Part shown: positions 32,093 through 42,423 of the stretch, one piece after another
How the letters are laid out: each line of letters starts with the position of its first letter
Position numbering within the stretch: the stretch's first letter is position 1
Source of the DNA: Cepaea nemoralis
Taxonomy: Eukaryota > Mollusca > Gastropoda > Stylommatophora > Helicidae
Assembly (NCBI GenBank): GCA_014155875.1
Contig: JACEFZ010021772.1
Span: 97,501 to 161,500, forward strand
Length of the DNA: 64,000 nucleotides
Reading direction: 5' to 3'
The notes under the pieces: model-generated
Database searches by the model: none
Seen by the model: only the letters and a program-made list of their open reading frames with translations
What the model was told of the DNA's origin: nothing
Made by a program: the position numbers and the translations under genes

Positions 32093-35000
32093 CTTACATT
32101 CCGTGTACTAAAGGCATCAAACATTCTCACTGTGTCGTCACTTAGACTTACACAGTCTATTTAACATTCCGTGTATTAAAGGCATCAAACATTCTCACTG
32201 TGTCGTCACTTAGACTTACACAGTCTATTTAACATTCCGTGTATTAAAGGCATCAAACATTCTCACTGTGTCGTCACTTAGACTAACAACAGTCTATTTA
32301 ACATTCCGTGTATTAAAGGCATCAAACATTCTCACTGTCTCGTCACTTAGACTTACACAGTCTATTTAACATTCCGTGTATTAAAGGCATCAAACATTCT
32401 CACTGTCTCGTCACTTAGACTTACACAGTCTATTTAACATTCCGTGTATTAAAGGCATCAAACATTCTCACTGTCTCGTCACTTAGACTAACCAGCCTAT
32501 TTAACATTCTGTGTATTAAAGGCATCAAACATTCTCACTGTCTCGTCACTTAGACTTACCCAGCCTGTCTTACATTCTGTGTATTAAAGGCATCAAACAT
32601 TCTCACTGTCTCGTCACTTAGACTTACCCAGCCTGTCTTACATTCTGTGTACTAAAGGTATCAAACATTCTCACTGTCTCGTCACTTAGACTTACCCAGC
32701 CTGTCTTACATTCTGTGTACTAAAGGTATCAAACATTCTCACTGTCTCGTCACTTAGACTTACCCAGCCTGTCTTACATTCTGTGTACTAAAGGTATCAA
32801 AACATTCTCACTGTCTCGTCACTTAGACTTACCCAGCCTGTCTTACATTCTGTGTACTAAAGGTATCAAACATTCTCACTGTCTCGTCACTTAGACTACC
32901 CAGCCTGTCTTACATTCTGTGTACTAAAGGCATCAAACATTCTCACTGTCTCGTCACTTAGAGTTACCCAGCCTGTCTTACATTCTGTGTACTAAAGGCA
33001 TCAAACATTCTCACTGTCTCGTCACTTAGACTTACCCAGCCTGTCTTACATTCTGTGTACTAAAGGTATCAAACATTCTCACTGTCTTCGTCACTAGAGT
33101 TACCAGCCTGTCTTACATTCTGTGTACTAAAGGTATCAAACATTCTCACTGTCTCGTCACTTAGACTTACCAGCCTGTCTACATTCTGTGTATTAAAGGT
33201 ATCAAACATTCTCACTGTCTCGTCACTTAGACTTACCCAGCCTGTCTTACATGTGTATTAAAGGTATCAAACATTCTCACTGTCTCTCACTTAGACTTAC
33301 CCAGCCTGTCTTACAATTCTGTGTACTAAAGGTATCAAACATTCTCACTGTCTTCGTCACTTAGACCTTACCCAGCTGTCTTACATTCTGTGTACTAAAG
33401 GCATCAAACATTCTCACTGTCTCGTCACTTAGACTTACACCAGCCTGTCTTACATTCTGTGTACTAAGGCATCAGACATTCTCACTGTCTCGTCACTTAG
33501 ACTTACCCAGCCTGTCTTACATTCTGTGTACTAAAGGTATCAAACATTCTCACTGTCTCGTCACTTAGACTTACCCAGCCTGTCTTACATTCTGTGTACT
33601 AAAGGTATCAAACATTCTCACTGTCTCGTCACTTAGACTTACCCAGCCTGTCTTACATTCTGTGTACTAAAGGTATCAAACATTCTCACTGTCTCGTCAC
33701 TTAGACTTACCCAGCCTGTCTTACATTCTGTGTACTAAAGGTATCAAACATTCTCACTGTCTCGTCACTTAGACTTACCCAGCCTGTCTTACATTCTGTG
33801 TATTAAAGGTATCAAACATTCTCACTGTCTCATCACTTAGACTTACCCAGCCTGTCTTACATTCTGTGTACTAAAGGTATCAAACATTCTCACTGTCTCG
33901 TCACTTAGACTTACCCAGCCTGTCTTACATTCTGTGTACTAAAGGCATCAAACATTCTCACTGTCTCGTCACTTAGACTTACCCAGCCTGTCTTACATTC
34001 TGTGTACTAAAGGCATCAGACATTCTCACTGTCTCGTCACTTAGACTTACCCAGCCTGTCTTACATTCTGTGTACTAAAGGTATCAAACATTCTCACTGT
34101 CTCGTCACTTAGACTTACCCAGCCTGTCTTACATTCTGTGTACTTAAAGGCATCAGACATTCTCACTGTCTCGTCACTTAGACTTACCCAGCCTGTCTTA
34201 CATTCTGTGTACTAAAGGCATCAGACATTCTCACTGTCTCGTCACTTAGACTTACCCAGCCTGTCTTACATTCTGTGTACTAAAGGTATCAACATTCTCA
34301 CTGTCTCGTCACTTAGACTTACCCAGCCTGTCTTACATTCTGTGTACTAAAGGCATCAGACATTCTCACTGTCTCGTCACTTAGACTTACCCAGCCTGTC
34401 TTACATTCTGTGTACTAAGGTATCAAACATTCTCACTGTCTCGTCACTTAGACTTACCCAGCCTGTCTTACATTCTGTGTATTAAAGGTATCAAACATTC
34501 TCACTGTCTTCATCACTTAGACTTACCCAGCCTGTCTTACATTCTGTGTACTAAAGGTATCAAACATTCTCACTGTCTCGTCACTTAGACTTACCCAGCC
34601 TGTCTTACATTCTGTGTACTTAAAGGCATCAAACATTCTCACTGTCTCATCACTTAGACTTACCCAGCCTGTCTTACATTCTGTGTACTAAAGGTATCAA
34701 AACATTCTCACTGTCTCGTCACTTAGACTTACCCAGCCTGTCTTACATTCTGTGTATTAAAGGTATCAAACATTCTCACTGTCTCGTCACTTAGACTTAC
34801 CCAGCCTGTCTTACATTCTGTGTACTAAAGGCATCAAACATTCTCACTGTCTCGTCACTTAGACTTACCCAGCCTGTCTTACATTCTGTGTACTAAAGGC
34901 ATCAAACATTCTCACTGTCTCATCACTTAGACTTACCCAGCCTGTCTTACATTCTGTGTACTAAAGGTATCAAACATTCTCACTGTCTCATCACTTAGAC

Positions 35001-35895
35001 TTACCCAGCCTGTCTTACATTCTGTGTACTAAAGGCATCAAACATTCTCACTGTCTCGTCACTTAGACTTACCCAGCCTGTCTTACATTCTGTGTACTAA
35101 AGGCATCAAACATTCTCACTGTCTCGTCACTTAGACTTACCCAGCCTGTCTTACATTCTGTGTACTAAAGGTATCAAACATTCTCACTGTCTCGTCACTT
35201 AGACTTACCCAGCCTGTCTTACATTCTGTGTATTAAAGGTATCAAACATTCTCACTGTCTCGTCACTTAGACTTACCCAGCCTGTCTTACATTCTGTGTA
35301 CTAAAGGTATCAAACATTCTCACTGTCTCGTCACTTAGACTTACCCAGCCTGTCTTACATTCTGTGTATTAAAGGTATCAAACATTCTCACTGTCTCGTC
35401 ACTTAGACTTACCCAGCCTGTCTTACATTCTGTGTACTAAAGGCATCAAACATTCTCACTGTCTCGTCACTTAGACTTACCCAGCCTGTCTTACATTCTG
35501 TGTACTAAAGGCATCAAACACCCCCACTGTCTCGTCACTTAGACTTACCCAGCCTGTCTTACATTCTGTGTACTAAAGGTATCAAACATTCTCACTGTCT
35601 CGTCACTTAGACTTACCCAGCCTGTCTTACATTCTGTGTACTAAAGGCATCAAACATTCTCACTGTCTCGTCACTTAGACTTACCCAGCCTGTCTTACAT
35701 TCTGTGTACTAAAGGTATCAAACATTCTCACTGTCTCGTCACTTAGACTTACCCAGCCTGTCTTACATTCTGTGTACTAAAGGTATCAAACATTCTCACT
35801 GTCTCGTCACTTAGACTTACCCAGCCTGTCTTACATTCTGTGTATTAAAGGTATCAAACATTCTCACTGTCTCGTCACTTAGACTTACCCAGCCT
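32093..35895 (-). repeat. 68-bp minisatellite carrying splice-donor copies
   Basis: About 56 tandem units of 68 bp. On the minus strand nearly every unit contains GACAGGCTGG followed by GTAAGTCTAAGTGACGAGAC, identical to the last ten bases of exon 2 and the first bases of intron 2. The unit nearest 35889 is the true exon end. Units at 32100-32520 are the most diverged (CTGTGTAAGT forms). Many single-base indels occur at about 33050-33480 and again at 34140-34700. Confidence 0.95.
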
Positions 35896-35986
35896 GTCCA
35901 GCTCCTCGTCCAATACACTCTCCATCACGGCCAGAGTGTGCAAATGCTCCGCGTTTTCTAGCATCTGGCTTTGTCTGGTATCTGGC
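35889..35986 (-). CDS. Exon 2 of the unrecognised gene
   Basis: 98 nt. The acceptor is TTAATTAACAG before G; the donor is CTGG followed by GTAAGTCTAAG. It codes PDTRQSQMLENAEHLH, then TLAVMESVLDEELDRL, with the first base completing Arg from exon 1. Helical and acidic. The donor and the ten exonic bases before it are the terminal unit of the 68-bp array that fills the adjoining intron. Confidence 0.75.
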
Positions 35987-36234
35987 CTGTTAATTAATTA
36001 ACATTATTGATTGCGTTAAGCGAACATGAGTTAATCTCATCAAATCTGACACAGATTGAAATGTAGTCAATCAATGATTGTGGCACACGGAAACTCTGTG
36101 ATGTGTCAAATGTTACACAGATGAAGGACCTTGCTAAGCTTCAGAATTTATGTACATAAAAATGTCAAGTATTGCACTAATAGAGATGTATACCAGATGC
36201 CAGGTATTACACAGATAGAGATGAATACCAGAGC

Positions 36235-36600
36235 CGATTATTAGAAAGGTAGGTAGGAAAGTAGGTAGATAGTAGGCCGTTAGATTGATAGTAATGATAG
36301 GTAGGAAGGGAGGCAAGTAGGTAGGCAGCAGGCAAGCAAGTAGGTAGGTAGATATGTAAGTGGGTGGGTAGGCAGTTGGGTGGGTAGGTAGGTTGCTAGG
36401 CGGGTGGGTGGGCAGGTAGGTAGGCAAGCAGTTAGATAGACAGGTAGGTAATTGAGTAGGTAGGTAGGTGGATGGGTGAGTAGGTAGACAGGTGGGTGGG
36501 TAGGTAGGCAAGCAGTTAGGTAGACAGGTAGGTAATTTAATAGGTAGGTAGGTGGGTGGGTGATGAGTAGGCAGGTAGGTAGGCAGGCAGGCTGGGATTG
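36235..36600. repeat. TAGG/GTGG tetranucleotide tract
   Basis: Irregular GTAGGTAGG, GTGGGTGG and GGCAGG repeats in intron 1. Pro/Thr-rich minus-strand frames here are compositional. Confidence 0.9.
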
Positions 36601-37669
36601 GTATAGCCACAGCTTGTCCCACTAAAAGGATGGTACTGCGTCTTTACCTGGGGAAACCCCCCAAGCTGCTTCCGTGTGTTTGTGTGTGTGTGTGCGCGCG
36701 CTCGTTTGTGTGTGTCATCACACGAACACTAAAAACTTAAGCATAATTCCTACCCACAGCCTCAATACACCTTCCTGTTTTACATTTCAATGATTCTAAT
36801 CACAGCCCGAATTTCCAAGTCTCGAAATTTCTTCCTGGTTACTTTGTTAACACGTCGATGTAACAAGGCTTCAGCTATCGCCTGCTTTAGCCCGTATTTA
36901 TTAGTGTAGGAAGCACTAATTCTGGTCCCTAAGTACTCCTATCTTGCGTGTCCCCTAATTACTACATCTCTTGTTTCTACTATCGGGGATAAGTAATAAC
37001 TATGAACATGTTCCTCAGTTTATGTCTCGTACAGCATAACAAGTTTATGCCAACAAAGTACATAAATACTCGGTGGGTGGGTCGGTCGGTGGGTTGGACT
37101 TTGCGATCAAACTATGGTTGAATTATTATTAGACAATGTATGTTCAGTAGTTTGCCATTACTTTCCGAACGAGAAGGCAACGTGTATGTTCAATCGACCG
37201 ATGTTGAAGGGTGAGCCCCTACACCGCCAACAACGCAGAGAGACCTTACCCTTTCGGCCACGTCGACAATCATATTATTACAGGATGAGATATTTTACCA
37301 CAGAATTTCTCTCAACTGTAGACATGTACGTCTCTGTGGTATATTCTGCCACACAACTTCTCTCAGCTGTAGAAATACTCTCTCTGCTATTGTTGGTTCT
37401 CACTACTACAAATGAAACAGTGACCCTTGACCTTTGTTTGACGATTATGCACTATAAGTGTGTGAGTACCACTCTTGAATATGACACACACCGACCTGAG
37501 TGACTCAATGGCAAGGGCGCTGAGCTAGCGGTCGCGTGTTTCCAAGGATAGGTTTAATTTTTTGTTGAGTAAACTATTAATTCACACGCCATCTTTTAAC
37601 TATAAGCAGATTTCAGTGTTTGTTTAGAAATGTCCAAGACTATTTAGCTCTTGAATTATTATGTGCATG
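36601..37669. other. Intron 1 DNA with a SINE A remnant
   Basis: A GT-rich stretch lies near 36675-36712. Minus-strand CGTTCGGAAAGTAATGGCAA plus ACTACTGAAC (37128-37170) is a core fragment of SINE A with no recognisable remainder. A tRNA-like ATGGCAAGGGCGCTGAGCTA sits near 37509. Nothing else is recognised. Confidence 0.5.
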
Positions 37670-37830
37670 CAGTTCGTGATTGGTGGAAAGAAAGACAGAG
37701 AGCAGAGAGAAAATTCTCAACAGTCTTGTGTGTCTTGCACGAAGGGAGTCAACACACGAATTGATCCAGGCTGTTAGAGATTGCAATTTGTGGAGTCGGC
37801 AAGGCACTTGATGATGATGAGAATATCCTT
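37670..37830 (+). pseudogene. LINE 3' end fragment
   Basis: About 160 bases coding REKILNSLVCLARRES and ending GGCAAGGCACTTGATGATGATGA, the same 3' tail as the LINE at 17.5 kb. The following 460 bases show nothing recognisable. Confidence 0.65.
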
Positions 37831-38294
37831 GAATGTCTAATTTGTTAAAACACACGTCCACAACTGGACTGAACTCGGCTCTTCTCCCGTATAAGGCGGC
37901 ACTGTACCCCAAAACCAACCCGATCTATTGTGTCTCCTTCGTGATGTCCCACTATTCACCGTGTGCCATTTCCGTGTTCATGCTGCCCTAATTATGAAGT
38001 TTTAGCAGTTGCCATCCATATTCATATTGCAATTGCCCCTTAAATCTGACCATATTCGTTGACAAGCATTGTCTTGGCAGTCAACACCCAAATTACAATG
38101 ACAAACACCCGGACCAAATATGACCCTCTTCATTGACAAGTAATGTTGATATAGTGACTCCGCTGATTATACAAGCAGGACATAACTGGTCCGTTGGCAG
38201 GTCCCGGGTAACGAGCGATGGATCAACGATGTAACTAGGTGAAAAATCGGTAAAGCGAGACGCTCCCATTATAGACTGCATTAGCTAAGTATTG

Positions 38295-38375
38295 GAGCGT
38301 CTGGCCCTGTTGCCAGGATGCCGAGTTCCCATTCATGAGACTCGAGTTCAAATCCACGGTAAGATGATGGATTTT
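38295..38375 (+). repeat. SINE family B head
   Basis: GAGCGTCTGGCCCTGTTGCC, CGAGTTCAAATCCACGG and TAAGATGATGGATTTTTT match the tRNA-like head of family B. The body is replaced by homopolymer and dinucleotide repeats. Confidence 0.65.
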
Positions 38376-38383
38376 TTAATATG

Positions 38384-38403
38384 GGGGGGGGGGGGGGGGG
38401 CGC

Positions 38404-38500
<97 letters not shown>
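38384..38500. repeat. Poly-G, (CA)n, (GA)n
   Basis: Sixteen-odd G, then about 20 CA, then about 25 GA dinucleotides. Confidence 0.97.
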
Positions 38501-38502
<2 letters not shown>

Positions 38503-38504
38503 CG

Positions 38505-38760
38505 GAGGTAGCATTGTGGTAGAGACTCGCCTGTCGGTACCCTCGCCATGAGTTCCGTCCGTATCAGGGCGGGTACGAATTTTTTAAACTGACACGAGCT
38601 CCCAGACCGACTCGGCCAAACCCGAGTGCTAGGAAATGTCTCGGACAGTAAAGGCGGCCGGCGTGTAACTGATCATATCACCCACCGTGTGCGCATTGGA
38701 CTATAAAGTATGGGTCTCTCACCGTATGTGTATTGCGCCCTAAGGATTGTAAAAGTATCC
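38505..38760 (+). repeat. SINE family D copy
   Basis: A tRNA-like head (GTAGCATTGTGGTAGAGACT; GAGTTCCGTCC) and a body with CTGATCATATCACCCACCGT that matches 48266-48290. Both copies read the same way. The 550 bases after it show nothing recognisable. Confidence 0.6.
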
Positions 38761-39463
38761 CTTATTGACATTCTGGCACCTGGCGACACTTGGTTTAGGA
38801 GACTGAAAACTAATAGTTTTGTGCTAGGATACAGATTCTTTAGTAACTGTTAACTCCTGTGCGTGCTCAAACACCATCTTTTACCAGCTATTATTTGGGA
38901 ATAAGTTTCTGGTCACTAGAAGCTCGCTGCTCCAGATATGCATATAATAACTAGACATAGAACCTTATATCAACATGCAGATTACCAGACGCGAAGTGTA
39001 GAAATAATGGAATTTAATACCAGCGAAATATTTTACTAGTCGAGACTCTTAAAGTCCAAACTACCCAAATCAAGACGAGTTTGGTAAATTTTGAGTGGTT
39101 TTCAAGCCACTTTTATTGACTCACGATACACTTCCTCTTCCTCTTCTTCTCCGCCGAGCCTCTTGCGAGGAAGTTCGCCGTACTTAATTATCCACGTCAT
39201 GATAAACTAAGAGTGAATCAAGGCGAGAGTGTGTGTGTGTGTGGGGGGGGGGGTGGAGTAGGTGAGAGTGGGTGGGTAACAGGGAGTTGGACGTCCTGCT
39301 AGAGAAACCAGAGAGGAAGTGATAACATTATACGATAGAAGAGAGAGAGAGAGAGACCTACAGATAGCCAGACAGACGTGATTGTGAAAGAATGCACTAG
39401 CAACCAAAATAATTAATGATAACATTTTAAAATAGACAGATGTGATTGCAATGTTAACACTAT

Positions 39464-39465
<2 letters not shown>

Positions 39466-39558
<93 letters not shown>
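39466..39558. repeat. (GA)n microsatellite
   Basis: About 45 GA dinucleotides with one AA interruption, located within a degenerate 65-bp unit. Confidence 0.97.
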
Positions 39559-39560
<2 letters not shown>

Positions 39561-39839
39561 GATTGTGTAAGATTGCACTAGAAACTAACATAAAGAATGT
39601 TAACAATATAAGATAAACAGACGTTATTGTGTTATCATGCACTGTAAATGAAAGGAAAAGAATCACTAAAATGTTACCATTCTAAGATAGATAGATGTGA
39701 CTGTATAAGCATGAATTATAAGATTAGATGTAATTGTCTAAGCATAAACGGGACACGAAACTAAACAATGTTAACATTATACGATAGACAGATGCGATTG
39801 TAAAAAGATCACTGTGTGTAAATGATAAGGGAAGGAATT

Positions 39840-40060
39840 AACGACTTTCTCCGTAATCCCGTATATCCACGCGAGGAATACAGTTGCACGAGATTCGGCA
39901 GCGGATCGCGTCGCGTTGGTTACTTACGGGGTATGTGAGCCGGTCGCTCAGAAAGCAATGGCAAACTATTGAGCGTAATCTTGCCAAGAACATCAACAGC
40001 AGCTGGAAAATGCTGGTGCTGGCTGCAACGTCCTGTAAAAGGATATGCAACTTTTACGAA
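39840..40060 (+). repeat. SINE family A copy
   Basis: Core GGTCGCTCAGAAAGCAATGG, then ACATCAACAGCAGCTGGAAA and tail CTGTAAAAGGATATGCAACT. The head is at 39845-39930 (CCGTAATCCCGTATATCC). It is inserted in the degenerate 65-bp array. Confidence 0.8.
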
Positions 40061-40597
40061 AACAAATATGATATGAAAGAGTGTTGACATGATAAGACAT
40101 ACAGATGTGATTGTAAAAGTATCACTGTAAATGATATAAAATTATACGAAAGACAGGTGCAACTGTAAAAATGTCACCGTAAATGCAAGAAAGTAAATAT
40201 TAACATAGTACGATGTGTATATATATATGTGATTGTGTAAGCATGCACTGGAAACAAAAGTAAAGCATGTTAACATTATAAGACAAGAGAATGTGATTGT
40301 GTAAGCATGCACTGGAAATTAAAGTAAAGCATGTTAACATTAACATTATAAGATAGATATGATTGTGTAAGCCTGGTACTGGTAAGCTGTAAGCACGCAG
40401 TGGAAACGAAAGTAACGAAACAAATCGTATTCAGTGTAACTGTGATATTAAATTAAGCACAATCGACTCGCAATATATAAATAAAAATGCAAACAGGACA
40501 TGAAAACACAATATGGCTAGAGCTGAAACTTGATCGTTAGAATGCAATCGACAAAATCAATGTAGAAATTGCGCAGCAAATTAGCACAGTAACTTAC

Positions 40598-40605
40598 CGG
40601 CTCAT
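40598..40605 (-). CDS. Exon 1 coding part (8 nt) of the unrecognised gene
   Basis: The minus strand reads GCCACCATGAGCCG followed by GTAAGTTACTG: an ideal Kozak context at the ATG and an ideal splice donor. Only Met, Ser and two bases of Arg are coded here. The 5' UTR continues towards about 40700 with CpG-containing sequence; I see no TATA box and cannot place the transcription start. Confidence 0.7.
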
Positions 40606-40609
40606 GGTG

Positions 40610-41219
40610 GCTCCTAAACACTGTGAAAGAACACAGAGCAACGCCCCCTTTTCTCAACGCGACACGCCGGTAATAACACTAAAAGCTGACACACTACAGC
40701 TCAACACTGCTTGACAAACTAGGACACAAACGAGGACCTGGGACGCTGCGGTAATACACCAACAGTACAGCCTGCTGGCTTTGCATTAAAATTCAGCGTG
40801 CGCTTAAGGTAGCTCTTCAAATACTTAGTCCCAATTGACCTGTTGCCTGCGACCATCAGCTGTTTTATACGCAACAGGAGCGTCCTTGGTGATTGTGACC
40901 AGCTTGTGTTGTCGGCGTATTCATTGTCACATGGGTGATGTTTCTAGGTCACGCTCACTCAGTAGCACTGATTTACATCGCGTCAACAGTTCACATGTGA
41001 CTGTCGAGGGTGAACGAAGTTTCGGTTTTTGAATTAAAAAGTAACATTGCACAAAAACGATATAATACAACTTAGAATGAGGCATTAGCTGTACATATAT
41101 TAACACTGGTTGTCTGAACAACATTAGCATACTGAAAGCAGGGGTTTAGATCAGGATTAGGGCAATGGTGGTTGGTTGAAGTCCAACTGGAGAGTGTTGT
41201 AATAAGTTGTATTAACATA
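40610..41219. other. 5' UTR/promoter region and upstream DNA
   Basis: The minus strand from about 40700 down to 40606 would be the leader of the four-exon gene. It contains ACCGGCGTGTCGCG and GGGGGCGTTGC, with no TATA motif. No other gene is recognised up to the pyrimidine tract. Confidence 0.4.
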
Positions 41220-41316
41220 TCTCCTCCCTCCCTCTCTCCCTCCCTCCCTCCCTTCCTTCCTTCCTTCCTTCCTTCCTTCCTTCCTTCTTCTTCTTCTTCT
41301 TCTTCTCTTCTTCTTC
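41220..41316. repeat. Pyrimidine tract (TCCC)n(TTCC)n(TTC)n
   Basis: Three successive pyrimidine repeats on the plus strand. An imperfect ~85-bp duplication (CCAGTGTGTCATTCACACAG against CCAGTTTGTCATTCCCACAG) follows at 41317-41445. Confidence 0.92.
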
Positions 41317-41445
41317 ATGCCAGTGTGTCATTCACACAGTCTGTTAGTCAACTGAACCATTATGACCACATCATGTGGCGACTACCAATGTCTGGCAGTT
41401 ATATGCCAGTTTGTCATTCCCACAGTATGTTAGTCAACTGACACA

Positions 41446-41945
41446 ATCAAGGTTTGCCTGCAGACACAGACTCGTGGGTACAGAAACATTGGCTATTGAT
41501 ATTTGCAGGTCAAGGCAAAGAGACGCTCCAGGTAGGGTTACAAGAAATCGCGTCACTCTCATCCACCTCACCGTCACTTTATTGTTGGTATTGTTATGGT
41601 CATCAGGCCTCCTTTCCACTGAGTATATAACACACCCCAGCTTAGTCCCCCCCCCCCCCTGTTCTCTTTGATCATTTGTTCGCCGGAGCGTAGCTCGTAT
41701 GCCAGAGGGCATTTAGCTTTTATTATATTTGTCTGTGTGTATCTGAGTTAGAGTGTTTTTTGTGTATCTGAGCGAATGTGTGTTTCTGTGGAGAGAGGTT
41801 ATGGAGAACAGGCCACTGCATAGAGCATAATGGTTCTTGTCCTCCCCCTCCCCCCCCCCCCCCCCCCACCCCACCCCTCAAAAAAAAACTAGTTCCCACA
41901 AAGAGATTTTCAGAACAATCTCATCGCACTAGAAAGGTACCACCT
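41446..41945. other. No gene; poly-C runs
   Basis: Homopolymer C at about 41647-41660 and 41843-41870, A run at 41880. No exon or element recognised. Confidence 0.5.
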
Positions 41946-41949
41946 CATC

Positions 41950-42415
41950 TTTCCGTAACTCAGAAAGCATGCTGAGAAATGTGAGGACAGGCAAGCTTCG
42001 TGCCGAGTGGCTTGCTTCGCTTCGGAGGTCACGGGTGGCAAGCATCGCCTGAATCTTTTCTCCGGGGAATGCCGGTGTGCTGGGAAATGAACAGTCAGAC
42101 AGTGTGGCTGGCTCTGCAAAACTTGGTGGAGTATTAATGCATGACAAGGCAGACGTGGTTGCGGCCTTGTGAGAGCACATGTACACCTCGGAGGAGCAAA
42201 TGGATCACCATGGTCTGGCAAGAATGACACAGCGAGGAGTGACGAGGAGATCTGGCCGACTCTCGACGCTCAGGGGAAAGGCGAGACGGACATATAAACA
42301 GATTGCTACTGGTACTATTGGTGTTGGAACTCTTCGCTGGCTGCTGAGGATGGGGATGGAGCGCCTATGGGAATGCACCGAATGCTGTGATGTCGGTTCC
42401 TAGATCAATCAATCG
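41950..42415 (+). pseudogene. RNase H-type LINE 3' fragment, copy 1
   Basis: The plus strand codes EWLASLRRSRVASIA, then the end of an RNase H domain (matching GHAGVLGNEQADRLAGSAK of the copy at 55.8 kb, here frameshifted and with GH lost). It continues as the C-terminal region with GKARRTYKQIATGTIG and ERLWECTECCDVGS. The tail is CAATCAATCGATCAAT. It directly abuts the 52-bp array. Confidence 0.75.
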
Positions 42416-42423
42416 ATCAATCT

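Larger units (their letters stand above)
39310..40395. repeat. Degenerate ~65-bp tandem repeat in intron 1
   Basis: Imperfect units built of GTTAACATTATAAGATAGAC, AGATGTGATTGTGTAAGCAT and GCACTGGAAACAAAAGTAAAG recur at about 39320, 39420, 39600, 39670, 39770, 40085, 40190, 40265 and 40330. A (GA)n run (39466-39558) sits inside one unit at the AGATAGACAGA motif, and a SINE splits the array. Confidence 0.75.
17600..40605 (-). other. Four-exon gene locus, product not recognised
   Basis: Four segments on the minus strand have GT/AG borders and matching phases. Exon 1 ends in phase 2 (ATGAGCCG), exon 2 supplies one base and ends with one base, exon 3 supplies two and ends in phase 0, and exon 4 starts in phase 0 and ends at a stop. 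The joined frame has 317 residues. Residues about 8-120 look alpha-helical, with possible coiled coil. About 120-245 is Ser/Lys/Asn-rich and basic. The last 40 residues are compact and end in an acidic tail. There is no signal peptide or membrane segment. The introns are 4.6, 13.5 and 3.9 kb and hold arrays and mobile elements. I do not recognise the family. The helix around residues 70-100 faintly recalls CCDC24-type coiled coils, a guess only. Confidence 0.72.

Noticed and set aside
36134..36622. 162-codon Pro/Thr-rich minus-strand frame
   Set aside because: It arises from TAGG/GTGG tetranucleotide repeats; no flanking exon signals.
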